Shown here: piece after piece, positions 6,126 to 13,443 of the stretch
How positions within the stretch are numbered: the stretch's first letter is position 1
Layout of the letters: each line of letters starts with the position of its first letter
DNA from: a virus
Direction: 5' to 3' (one strand)
Length of the DNA: 26,691 nucleotides
IMG/VR virus record: IMGVR_UViG_3300025012_000263
Location: 1 to 26,691 of that record
The notes under the pieces: model-generated
The model's database searches: none
Told to the model about the DNA's origin: nothing
What the model saw: the letters and a program-made list of their open reading frames with translations, nothing else
Position numbers and translations under genes: made by a program

Positions 6126-8143
6126 TATGTTTTAGGTGTCTGTATTTGATAAATAAAAGCTGTGCCATTTAATAATTCCACAGAACCACCTGTTAAATTT
6201 GTGAAAAAAGACAAACTTGTAATAAATTTCTGATCCTGTCCTGAAATTACAGGTACACTTAAAGAAACAGTACCACCTATAGCTGTTCCTACATAACCAT
6301 GCCATTGTCTCATGAAACTGTCAGTTTCTTTAGACAACATGATTTGATCAATTTCCTTATTAGGAACTTTTCCTAATTTAGTGTAACCTGATACATTCAA
6401 CGAAACAGTCCCAAATAAATTAGCTATATTTATATTTAAATTTGTCCCTTGTGATGTTTTTAATGGTGTATTAAATCTATGAGAAAATTTATATGGATTA
6501 TTGGACGTTATCGGTGCATCACTAAATATCCATCCAGTATTACCACCACCATCTGTTGAGTTAGCTCCGGCATAAAAAGTTGCCCCACCAGTTGAAGGGA
6601 TATTAGTTAAACTTACATAGTCCCAGGATAAAGTACCTGAAGCCTTTGAAATAGTTGCTGACCCAGCAGAAGCGGTAAAGGTAATTACGTTAGTCCCATT
6701 ACCTAAGCCCTGTCCTGAAAGGAGAGTAGTGGTAGCAGAGCCAGGAAGGGTTATGGATTTAGTTCCTCCAATAACAGTTATCCTGTTAAAGGTATTTGCT
6801 CCTGTTATTATGACTGCTCCTGTACCACCACCAGTGATAGCAAGATTGTTGTAGATTAGGTTGCCTCCTTGAAATGTTTTTGAAGATGCAGAAATGTCGG
6901 ATAACAAAATTGTTGATGTCCCACTATTAAAAGTTAAGTTTGTTGTTACTGCTCCTGACCAAGGTACTCCAATAGCAGATAATGACCATGTACTGAAACC
7001 CATTAGAATAGAACGCAGATTGCTACCACTAAATGCAATATTCGCTAATGTAACATTGAAATCATTAGTATTAAATGTTCCGTTATTCAATGTAAATGCC
7101 CCTGTACAAGTGAGGGCATCTTGTAGGGTTAAAGTCCCTCCAAACATGGACATAGTAATAACACCAAAACTTTTCCCTGCACTGGTTAAGGTAAAAGAAC
7201 CTCTACCTTCTAAGGTCTGAGTTTGTCCAGTTGTTAAAGTCATTGCACTTATCAGAGTCATTGAACCATATCTTGTATTGGGAGTTGAGTTTAGGCCAAA
7301 AGTCGGACTTCCTGTTGCTCCTGTCCAGTCAATAGACTTTCCTAATCTTGGCATATTAGCAGTTACAGTTTGTGAGGCTGAGAAGGCATTATCAAAGTAG
7401 GCATCATCCTGTGGTAATGGAACTCTTGAAGTCCACTTAGTCACATCTGACCAGTTACCACCAGAAGCAGCAATCCAATGTTGGTCAACAGCAGTGGTAA
7501 AGGTGAAATTGGAGTTACCACCGCAGTCTCCTGAAAGACCTGTAATTGCTGAAATATCTGTAGGAGTATTAGCAGTTATGTCTCTAAAATCACAATTAAC
7601 AAAAGTCCCTCCCCCAATCGTAATTGTTAGTGATATTCCTATAGTATAAGTCTGAATTAGTAATCTATTGATAGTAGAATTACCTGAAATAGTATATCCA
7701 TTCATATTGAATAGACTATTTGCTATTTGTAAAACACAATCTGGCACAGCCAAGAAATTTAGATTACTGCCAAGAGTAATAGTACCTCCGGTGATAACGA
7801 TATTTCCAGTCAATTTACCAACAGTATTTAATGTTCCAGTTGCTGCTAAGGTAATTCTTGCAGAAGAGTTTATTGGTGAGTATGTCATTCCAGCTACAAA
7901 AGTAACCGACCCTGATGCTGTCCAATTAAAAGCATTATGCGTTAGTGTCCCTGTATACCCAGTACAATTAACACTCTTAGCCACAGACGTAGCATCAACA
8001 GTCAACTGCCCTGAATTAGCATCAAGGAACACGTCATCGGACGCTGTAGGAACTACTGTATCAGCAGCACCGCCACTTGTAGTAGACCATGTGGCATTGG
8101 CTGAATAGTTGCCTCCTACCCCTCTAACATAACGTGACGCCAT
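6125..8143 (-). CDS. Beta-rich fibre / decoration-like protein with C-terminal modules B-A
   Basis: 672 aa, Thr/Ser/Gly/Asn-rich with regularly spaced short beta segments (ITLAATGTLN, GNIVITGGTITLG, ANTFNRITVIGG), suggesting a beta-helix or repeated beta fold. Two related units are visible: near residues 13-60 (YSANATWSTTSGGA, SDDVFLDAN..LTVD) and residues 222-275 (WIAASGGNWSDVTKWTS, QDDAYFDN..QTVT). This unit occurs in phage fibres and surface adhesins. Residues ~560-600 are module B and ~608-672 module A, both shared with the 119-aa protein. It lies in the head operon between the 94-aa gene and the scaffold, an odd place for a tail fibre, so a head fibre or decoration role is possible. It starts immediately after the preceding stop. 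Confidence 0.7.
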   Translation of the reverse strand: MASRYVRGVGGNYSANATWSTTSGGAADTVVPTASDDVFLDANSGQLTVDATSVAKSVNCTGYTGTLTHNAFNWTASGSVTFVAGMTYSPINSSARITLAATGTLNTVGKLTGNIVITGGTITLGSNLNFLAVPDCVLQIANSLFNMNGYTISGNSTINRLLIQTYTIGISLTITIGGGTFVNCDFRDITANTPTDISAITGLSGDCGGNSNFTFTTAVDQHWIAASGGNWSDVTKWTSRVPLPQDDAYFDNAFSASQTVTANMPRLGKSIDWTGATGSPTFGLNSTPNTRYGSMTLISAMTLTTGQTQTLEGRGSFTLTSAGKSFGVITMSMFGGTLTLQDALTCTGAFTLNNGTFNTNDFNVTLANIAFSGSNLRSILMGFSTWSLSAIGVPWSGAVTTNLTFNSGTSTILLSDISASSKTFQGGNLIYNNLAITGGGTGAVIITGANTFNRITVIGGTKSITLPGSATTTLLSGQGLGNGTNVITFTASAGSATISKASGTLSWDYVSLTNIPSTGGATFYAGANSTDGGGNTGWIFSDAPITSNNPYKFSHRFNTPLKTSQGTNLNINIANLFGTVSLNVSGYTKLGKVPNKEIDQIMLSKETDSFMRQWHGYVGTAIGGTVSLSVPVISGQDQKFITSLSFFTNLTGGSVELLNGTAFIYQIQTPKT
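6219..6348 (-). repeat. 130-bp direct repeat, copy 2 (module A coding)
   Basis: Pairs with 2966-3095 (129/130 identical). It encodes part of module A at the C-terminal end of the 672-aa protein. DNA on both sides, including the separately shared module B, has diverged much more, so this block was homogenised or copied recently. Confidence 0.9.
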
Positions 8144-8428
8144 TTACTTACCCACATCCTTTGCAGTTAACAGCTTGGTGTTGACATCTGCTAATTGAGT
8201 TTCAAGTTCAGCTTTCTGAGCCTGAAGTTCGGTCTTCGTAGGTTCCACATAAGCAGGAGGATTTTTAACAGTGTTTACCCAGTTAGTCACCCTTGCTTCT
8301 TTCAAAACATCTATATCTACTTGACTCTTAGCTTGATACTCTGCTTGAGTGAAATACAGAGCATCATTAAACTCCCCTACCTCAGTCTGTTCCTTAAACC
8401 TTACTTGTACCATTATTTGTTCTGTCAT
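8144..8428 (-). CDS. Unknown 94-aa protein with C-terminal coiled coil
   Basis: 94 aa, not recognised. The N-terminal half (VQVRFKEQTEVGEFNDALYFTQAEYQAKS) looks like a small beta/alpha domain. Residues ~62-88 (TELQAQKAELETQLADVNTKL) form a heptad-like coiled coil. The ribosome site (AAGAGG) overlaps the end of the endolysin gene, and the stop abuts the start of the 672-aa gene, so expression is tightly linked to both. Chaperone or attachment subunit for the large beta-rich protein is a guess from adjacency only. Confidence 0.6.
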   Translation of the reverse strand: MTEQIMVQVRFKEQTEVGEFNDALYFTQAEYQAKSQVDIDVLKEARVTNWVNTVKNPPAYVEPTKTELQAQKAELETQLADVNTKLLTAKDVGK

Positions 8429-8430
8429 TT

Positions 8431-8961
8431 CTAACCTCTTTTATTTATTTCATTTATTTCATTTACCTTCTTTTTTAATAATGCAATTCTGTTATACCAA
8501 CCATTCTCAAATTCTTTCAATTTCTTATTTTTAGAAATTATTAATTTATAATATTTTTGTCTCTGCTCAAGGACTTTTTCTACTAAATCCATATCTTTGT
8601 GTAATTCAATAGCTGCTTTGGTGTGCTTTCCAATCATGGCATCTGCTTTTACACCAACAGCCATTTGTAGTAACATCCTTGTATTAGCATTGCCACAATT
8701 GACGCTTGTATCGAAAACAACAATAGCCGTTAAAGGCTTATTTATATCTACTAATTCTTCACAATAAGTAGGCAACCAATAGTCTTTATAATATATTCCT
8801 CTTGCTCTTTCCACTATCATACCTTTTATATCTTCTTTGGGGTAACTTCTTTTACTTATCCCAAAATTAGTTTCACCCCCTGGGTCTGAGGAATTATCTA
8901 CATAACCCCCCTCTGCTCCTATTGTAAAATCAAACGCTTTACCAAACCAATCTATAGACAT
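8431..8961 (-). CDS. Endolysin, GH108 N-acetylmuramidase
   Basis: 176 aa. The N-terminus carries the GH108 signature: an EGGY motif (E17 as catalytic acid) followed by DPGGETNFGISKR (residues 26-38). The ARGIYYKDYWLP segment and the VVFDTSVNCG segment are further conserved parts. The C-terminal half (DAMIGKHTKAAIE, with G..T) resembles the small peptidoglycan-binding domain usual in this family. It hydrolyses the glycan backbone of peptidoglycan for lysis. No signal peptide is visible, so a holin is needed. Only the small membrane protein at 23764 could fit within this window. It starts 9 nt after the protease stop with a good AAGGAGAT site. An endolysin inside the head operon is unusual but known. 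Confidence 0.9.
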   Translation of the reverse strand: MSIDWFGKAFDFTIGAEGGYVDNSSDPGGETNFGISKRSYPKEDIKGMIVERARGIYYKDYWLPTYCEELVDINKPLTAIVVFDTSVNCGNANTRMLLQMAVGVKADAMIGKHTKAAIELHKDMDLVEKVLEQRQKYYKLIISKNKKLKEFENGWYNRIALLKKKVNEINEINKRG

Positions 8962-8970
8962 AGTATCTCC

Positions 8971-9912
8971 TTAATAATTAGATTTTGAAACTTCAACAGG
9001 ATGTGCATTTTTCATATATGACATATTATTCATTATTTCTATCATCATAGAATTCATATGACTTCTAATAATACTTTTTATCCAATCAGCACTCTCTTTT
9101 TTCTTCATCTCATCCACAGCTTCTTGTATATGATTTTTCATCACATCCATTATACTTTTTATTTTATCCTCATCTTTATCCACATATTCTTCCAATGCTT
9201 TCCATAATTCTTCTTTTAATTCATCGGTATTTACAGTTTTAAAACATTGGCTTTCCAAATCCTCTGATAATACAATTGGAGCCAAATCTGTCAAAAATGG
9301 TCTATTTGTCAAAGCTCCACCAAATAGCACATTCTTATGCTCCTTACCACTTTCCTTATCTGTGTAAGAATCCCTATATTCTGGGCTAAAATATTTAAAC
9401 CCCTTCTGTTCAATAAGTTCTATTCCAAAAGGTGTCCATTCAATCAACGCAAGAAGCCTGTCCCCTTTTATCTTTAACTCCTGAACCCATCCAGTAGCCC
9501 CATCTTCAGGGTTGTGAGTTTTATCTATCGAAACATCCCTCCCAAGCACATTATTCTTCCAGTTAGAAATAAAATCATTAAATAATTTCTTAGTGCCTTC
9601 AATAATACCATACTTGGGATGATTCCATTTTCCAACTCTAAAAACCTCAATCCAAGAAGATTTCTTACCTTCCTTTTCCTCTAATTCAATATCAGAAATA
9701 TCGGTTAAATAATAATAAGAATTATCCAAGCAATCCTCCATTTGTTTCTTAGCCATAGAATTAGCTTGTCTTATAGCAGAACCCTCGCAATCTTCCCCAC
9801 CTTTTTCTTGACAACTTACCAATGCTGAATTAGCCACGTTAACCCAAGTTTTCTTTGCTTTGACTGAAAGACCCTTCATATGCTTTTCCACATCCTCTGT
9901 ACTAAATGGCAT
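8971..9912 (-). CDS. Capsid maturation protease, Mu I-like with ChaB domain
   Basis: 313 aa. Residues 1-55 match the ChaB-like domain often found at the front of phage proteases: MPFSTEDVEKHMKGLS, then KKTWVNVANSAL, and EGSAIRQAN. Residues ~85-235 resemble the Mu-like I protease: WIEVFRVGKWNHPKYG, GRDVSIDKTHNPED, GWVQELKIKGDRLLALIEWT, KYFSPEYRDSY, then GALTNRPFL. The C-terminal 80 residues are charged helices. It should cleave scaffold and capsid proteins during maturation. The start is set by a strong AAGGAGATGA site. It follows the portal/MuF genes and is separated from the scaffold gene by three genes, unlike Mu, where protease and scaffold share one reading frame. Confidence 0.85.
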   Translation of the reverse strand: MPFSTEDVEKHMKGLSVKAKKTWVNVANSALVSCQEKGGEDCEGSAIRQANSMAKKQMEDCLDNSYYYLTDISDIELEEKEGKKSSWIEVFRVGKWNHPKYGIIEGTKKLFNDFISNWKNNVLGRDVSIDKTHNPEDGATGWVQELKIKGDRLLALIEWTPFGIELIEQKGFKYFSPEYRDSYTDKESGKEHKNVLFGGALTNRPFLTDLAPIVLSEDLESQCFKTVNTDELKEELWKALEEYVDKDEDKIKSIMDVMKNHIQEAVDEMKKKESADWIKSIIRSHMNSMMIEIMNNMSYMKNAHPVEVSKSNY

Positions 9913-9914
9913 TT

Positions 9915-10088
9915 TTATTCATCTCCTTCAAAATTATTGTTAATATCTTCTATACAAACAGTTCCTTGATTAAAGTACATGAAATTTTTGCATTTACGGC
10001 ACTTTGACTCACAGATAGATTCTACTGTACATTTAGAAAAAAGCGATCCATCAACTATACATCTGAATTCTCTAATCTCTTTTTTCAT
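9915..10088 (-). CDS. Small Cys-rich protein, 57 aa
   Basis: 57 aa, missed by simple length filters. The ATG overlaps the stop of the MuF-like gene as ATGA (10085-10088), and the last codons contain the ribosome site of the protease gene, so the frame fits tightly between two real genes. Six Cys residues (10, 20, 26, 30, 33, 45), four of them in a C-x5-C-x3-C-x2-C run, suggest a metal-binding knuckle. Function unknown. Similar tiny Cys-rich proteins are common in phage genomes. It could be a minor head component or a regulator. Confidence 0.7.
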   Translation of the reverse strand: MKKEIREFRCIVDGSLFSKCTVESICESKCRKCKNFMYFNQGTVCIEDINNNFEGDE

Positions 10089-10771
10089 CTCTTTTTAATT
10101 TTAAATAACTTTTCTATTTGAGATTCAATAATATCATTCCCATCATTGATTAAGTAAGAGGAGGCTTCCTTCCTGATGTGAGCTTCCTCTCTTGCAGTAA
10201 AATCAATTTCTGTGTCTTTTTCAGTCTCTTTCATTAAAATTGTTCTACCTTTATTATCAAGAAAAAATATTATGTAAATTACTCTTGTTTTATCCATCTC
10301 TTGTTCCATAACTTCCATTTTTTGTTTTCCCTCTCCAATATTTCTAAGTTCTGTTTCTCTAATATATTCCTCTATGCTAAATATATCGTCAGGATTAAAC
10401 ACAAGCTCTGGGGCTTCCGGTGCATATGGTTCTATATCTATCTTTTCCTCTTTTTTCTTCCTTGGTATTAAAAACCAAAAAGGAGCGTACCTCTTAATCC
10501 AAGCATCTTTGGGTTTTTTCCAATCAACTTTTGGAATTACCTCTGCATCAGAAGTTATGGGAATTTGTGTACAACGACATCTTGGATGTAAGGGACTTTT
10601 ATAAATAGAATAATCAGGATTAGTTGCATCCATAACTTTACCATCCAATGACCTGCATAATTCGCATACTCTATCATCCAAAATAGCCGACCAAACAAAC
10701 CTAACAATTTTTTGGCTCATTAAATCAGCCAACCTCATATGCTTCAATTTATTTAAAGATAACAATTTCAT
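10085..10771 (-). CDS. MuF-like minor head protein (C-terminal part)
   Basis: 228 aa. Near residues 24-75 it carries the hallmark of the Mu F-like head-morphogenesis domain: FVWSAILDDRVCELCRSLDG followed by KV, then YKSPLHPRCRCTQIPI. The Cys/His set (CxxC, H, CRC) probably binds a metal. The usual N-terminal helical part of MuF proteins (with TE...N.GR) is not here but at the end of the portal gene, which it overlaps by 4 nt (ATGA). The remaining ~140 residues are charged and not recognised. The product would be a minor head protein ejected or bound near the portal. This looks like a MuF protein whose reading frame has been divided between two genes. Confidence 0.85.
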   Translation of the reverse strand: MKLLSLNKLKHMRLADLMSQKIVRFVWSAILDDRVCELCRSLDGKVMDATNPDYSIYKSPLHPRCRCTQIPITSDAEVIPKVDWKKPKDAWIKRYAPFWFLIPRKKKEEKIDIEPYAPEAPELVFNPDDIFSIEEYIRETELRNIGEGKQKMEVMEQEMDKTRVIYIIFFLDNKGRTILMKETEKDTEIDFTAREEAHIRKEASSYLINDGNDIIESQIEKLFKIKKR

Positions 10772-12861
10772 ATATTTTCTTTTGCTATATAAGAACGTCC
10801 TTTATTCAAAAAGAACATCCCCTCTGTTTCTACCATATTTTTAAGGTCACGGATTTCTATAGTGCCAAATCCTTTCTTAACATCATTGACAATATCCTCA
10901 TTTGTTTTATTCTCAGAAGATGCTGATAATAAAGACAATTCCACCAAATATTTAAGATTTGCAAAATATTTATCTACTAAAGTTCTTGACCTATTCTTAA
11001 TAAATATTAAGGAGTCCTTGTCGAATCTTGCATCCTCACTTGAATTTAATTCTTCCAATGCTGTCTGCTTCCCATACATGTAAGCTTCCTTCATATATGA
11101 GGATAGATAACTAAGCATCTTATTCCTCATTGGCTGCCATAAAAGAATGTTTTCACTGCCATCTACAGTTTCCATTTTAGTATAGAAAATTTCTTCTAAA
11201 GAAATCTTGTCTTTAAGCATAGAATTCAACTTAGTTAAAACCATCTCACTCTGTTTAGTGAAAATACCAAGTAAATTAGCATAATGGTCTTTTTGCAAAG
11301 AATTCATATAGTTTTCAATATCTTCCAATAACTTAGGGTCTTCAAAATCTAAATTAGGCTTCCTCCACCAATCATTTTCCGTCAGATTTATGTCAGAATA
11401 TTTCTTAGATTCGTCAGTTTTATTGTCAACCTTATCTTTAACATTAACAACCTTATTATCTTTGTTGTCAACCTTATTTGAACTATTAGGTTTTTCCTTA
11501 TTGTTCCCATTATTTTTAAGCATCTCAGCTACAGTAGTATCATTCTCATCATCCAAAGGTACGCCAACAACATCGGCGATCTCACGTGCAGCAGGGATAG
11601 CCGTACCTTTTTTTATCATTTCCATAAATACATCTTTAAGGAATCCTTTTCTTGCCTCTGTTATACGCTCAATCTTTATATAACATTGTGGTGCTTTAGC
11701 ACCAAAATTGTATTCTATCAAGCGTCTAACAACATATTTATTTACTTGATTTTCAATATCTACTAATAGAGCTTCCTCACCTAAAAGGAACATATCGGCA
11801 TGGGTTTGAGACAATGAGTAGGAACCTGCCTTAGAGGAGGAATCTTGAGTAATTGTCCTTTCAGGGACAAACATCCCTCTTAACATTTTATTCTCAAAAA
11901 AAGTTAAAGCGGAAAGAAACATTTCTCCTCTTTTATCATCCAATAAGTAGTTCAAGTCCCATTTGGGTGGAGTATTTTCATAAGTGGTACTTGGTATTGC
12001 TAAGACAGATTCGCCTATCAAGGCTTTACCCATCTCCAAAGCTATATCCGCATGGTCAGTACCATCCTTAGTTTGCCCCAAAGGAAATTTTACAATAACA
12101 GGTGGTGTTCCCTTACGTTCAAAATATCTCATCATAAACTGAACTAATGAAATCCACCAATACCAACAATCATAAGCAGGTTTTACTCTGCTAACACCAA
12201 ATAAATTACCAAAACTATCCCCTTTGTCATGTGTGAAAATAAAAGATTTCTCAACAGGTATATGAATATCACTGCCTACCCATTTTTGGATAATACCGTC
12301 AAAATTCTCCATCTCATCTAATTTTATATTAACTGTGTCTGGATATAAGGATTTGAATTTCTTCCACACAACTGCCTTTTTGTCAAAGAAAGGCTTTTTT
12401 TCATATTTTCTATTAAGAGTTATATCTTTAACATCATAAACTATTTCATGTGCTGCAAATCCGAAGTCCACAGCGGTAAGAGTAGAGGTCAATAAATTGT
12501 ACCACATTGGCCTAAGTAATTGGTCAATAAATTCACCAATGTCCTTATCATCACAAACAGTTGTCCATTGCTGACCAATTATGGGTAGTTTTATAACCTT
12601 TAGACCAGCAGCTATTTGAGCATTCATCCTTAGTTTGTTGTATGTATCTACCGAAATATCGTCTGGATTGTATTGCCCAGCATAGGACTGAATAGCTCCT
12701 GCTATTTGAGAAAGAGGGCCTCCATGCTTGGATAATTCGCCCTTATTTACATTTGTAGATAAGGAAGCAGTAAAATCCTCAAGCAACTTTGAGTCTTTTT
12801 CAAAGATTTTTTGTACTTGTTTTAAATTTGGTGATTTTTTTAAAGACTTAGATTTGGTCAT
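10768..12861 (-). CDS. Portal protein, Mu gp29-like (DUF935), with MuF N-terminal region
   Basis: 697 aa. Residues ~40-440 show features of the DUF935 / Mu gp29 portal family: QIAAGLKVI, a DFGFAAHEIVYDV segment, the VEKSFIFTHDKGDSFGNLFG region with a Trp-rich YDCWYWWISLVQFMMRYFERKGTPP stretch split around residue 240, FENKMLRGMFVPERTIT, and SYSLSQTHADMF. It forms the dodecameric DNA gate and binds terminase. Residues ~448-490 are an Asn/Lys-rich linker. Residues ~500-697 are helical and end with METEGMF-type TE...LNKGRSY, which belongs to MuF proteins. No ribosome site precedes the ATG. Two overlapping palindromes do. Confidence 0.85.
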   Translation of the reverse strand: MTKSKSLKKSPNLKQVQKIFEKDSKLLEDFTASLSTNVNKGELSKHGGPLSQIAGAIQSYAGQYNPDDISVDTYNKLRMNAQIAAGLKVIKLPIIGQQWTTVCDDKDIGEFIDQLLRPMWYNLLTSTLTAVDFGFAAHEIVYDVKDITLNRKYEKKPFFDKKAVVWKKFKSLYPDTVNIKLDEMENFDGIIQKWVGSDIHIPVEKSFIFTHDKGDSFGNLFGVSRVKPAYDCWYWWISLVQFMMRYFERKGTPPVIVKFPLGQTKDGTDHADIALEMGKALIGESVLAIPSTTYENTPPKWDLNYLLDDKRGEMFLSALTFFENKMLRGMFVPERTITQDSSSKAGSYSLSQTHADMFLLGEEALLVDIENQVNKYVVRRLIEYNFGAKAPQCYIKIERITEARKGFLKDVFMEMIKKGTAIPAAREIADVVGVPLDDENDTTVAEMLKNNGNNKEKPNSSNKVDNKDNKVVNVKDKVDNKTDESKKYSDINLTENDWWRKPNLDFEDPKLLEDIENYMNSLQKDHYANLLGIFTKQSEMVLTKLNSMLKDKISLEEIFYTKMETVDGSENILLWQPMRNKMLSYLSSYMKEAYMYGKQTALEELNSSEDARFDKDSLIFIKNRSRTLVDKYFANLKYLVELSLLSASSENKTNEDIVNDVKKGFGTIEIRDLKNMVETEGMFFLNKGRSYIAKENI

Positions 12862-12882
12862 ATACTATTAGTATACAGTATA
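12861..12882 (-). promoter_or_regulatory. Overlapping palindromes at the portal start (operator/promoter candidate)
   Basis: A 15-bp palindrome (TATACTA T TAGTATA, 12861-12875) overlaps an 11-bp palindrome (TATAC A GTATA, 12872-12882) at the portal start codon. On the minus strand a TATACT -10-like hexamer ends 8 nt before the ATG, but no good -35 is visible. This could be an operator controlling late head genes. Confidence 0.35.
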
Positions 12883-13009
12883 AAACCTAAAAAAATAAAC
12901 GATTTTTAAACATAATTGTGCTAAACGTATATTTTGTATGAAGAAAATGTATATAATAGATAAATTTTTACACATGAGGTATATTAAAACAAATTTTCTA
13001 TACTCTAGT

Positions 13010-13170
13010 AGTCCTTTCAGGACTGATTTAGTGTATTTACAATCCTTTCAGGATATTTCCTTCAGTGGTTTTGAATCTATTTCATTAGTCTCACAAGGAA
13101 CGCCAAAGGCGTTAAGTCTTGGAATGAAATGAAATGAGCGAAAGCGAATTGAATGGGAAGGGAAAGACTT
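13010..13170. ncRNA. Cluster of stem-loops in gene-free region, part 1
   Basis: No convincing gene is found at 12883-13443. Here four hairpins follow one another: AGTCCT/AGGACT (13010-13024), ATCCT/AGGAT (13042-13054), sharing TCCTTTCAGGA with the first, AACGCC/GGCGTT (13099-13113), and a 7-bp outer stem AAGTCTT/AAGACTT (13114-13120 with 13064+100 to 13170) enclosing a GCGAAAGC mini-hairpin with a GNRA-type loop. Such density fits a structured RNA. The direction of transcription is not known, and no family is recognised. Confidence 0.35.
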
Positions 13171-13250
13171 TCTTCAATACTATAATTATATAAATATCTA
13201 TTTTAGACACAGCTATACCTAATATAGTTCAATTTTTTAAAAAAATTACC

Positions 13251-13440
13251 AAAATCCCACTCTTTTGTTTGTTCGACAATTCGAGCAAATTTTGGATTTT
13301 CTGTTTCTCACCTAATGAGAGATCCGACAGACCGGAATACATCCTTAGCCCAGATGTCTTTATTCAAAACACCCATGTAACCCACTCTCCTAATACAACG
13401 GACAATAAGTTGCAGCTTTTATAGAGGCTGGTATTGGGGA
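13251..13440. ncRNA. Cluster of stem-loops in gene-free region, part 2
   Basis: GC content is about 41% (73 of 180 bases at 13261-13440) against about 18% in the next 60 bases. Hairpins: AAAATCC/GGATTTT (13251-13257 with 13294-13300) enclosing a 9-bp stem TTTGTTCGA/TCGAGCAAA; CTG..TTTCTCA/TGAGAGA..CAG (13301-13330); ACATC/GATGT (13339-13357); CAGC/GCTG (13413-13430). Local GC enrichment in an AT-rich genome is typical of functional RNAs. It could be a minus-strand leader between the zinc-finger nuclease and the portal. No Rfam family was recognised by eye. Confidence 0.4.
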
Positions 13441-13443
13441 TGC

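Noticed and set aside
2966-6348. Diversity-generating retroelement template/variable repeat pair
   Set aside because: There is no reverse transcriptase in the window, and the only mismatch is one silent change, not a set of changes at adenines.
6894-8108. Plus-strand frames of 108 and 146 aa
   Set aside because: They are antisense to the repetitive 672-aa gene; Val/Pro-rich translations arise from its Thr/Gly/Asn codons.
13010-13054. CRISPR-like repeats (TCCTTTCAGGA twice)
   Set aside because: Only two short copies inside hairpins, no array, no spacers of regular length and no cas genes.
12938-13132. 64-aa open frame on the plus strand
   Set aside because: It covers the hairpin cluster, has no good ribosome site, and its translation looks random, with codons following the inverted repeats.
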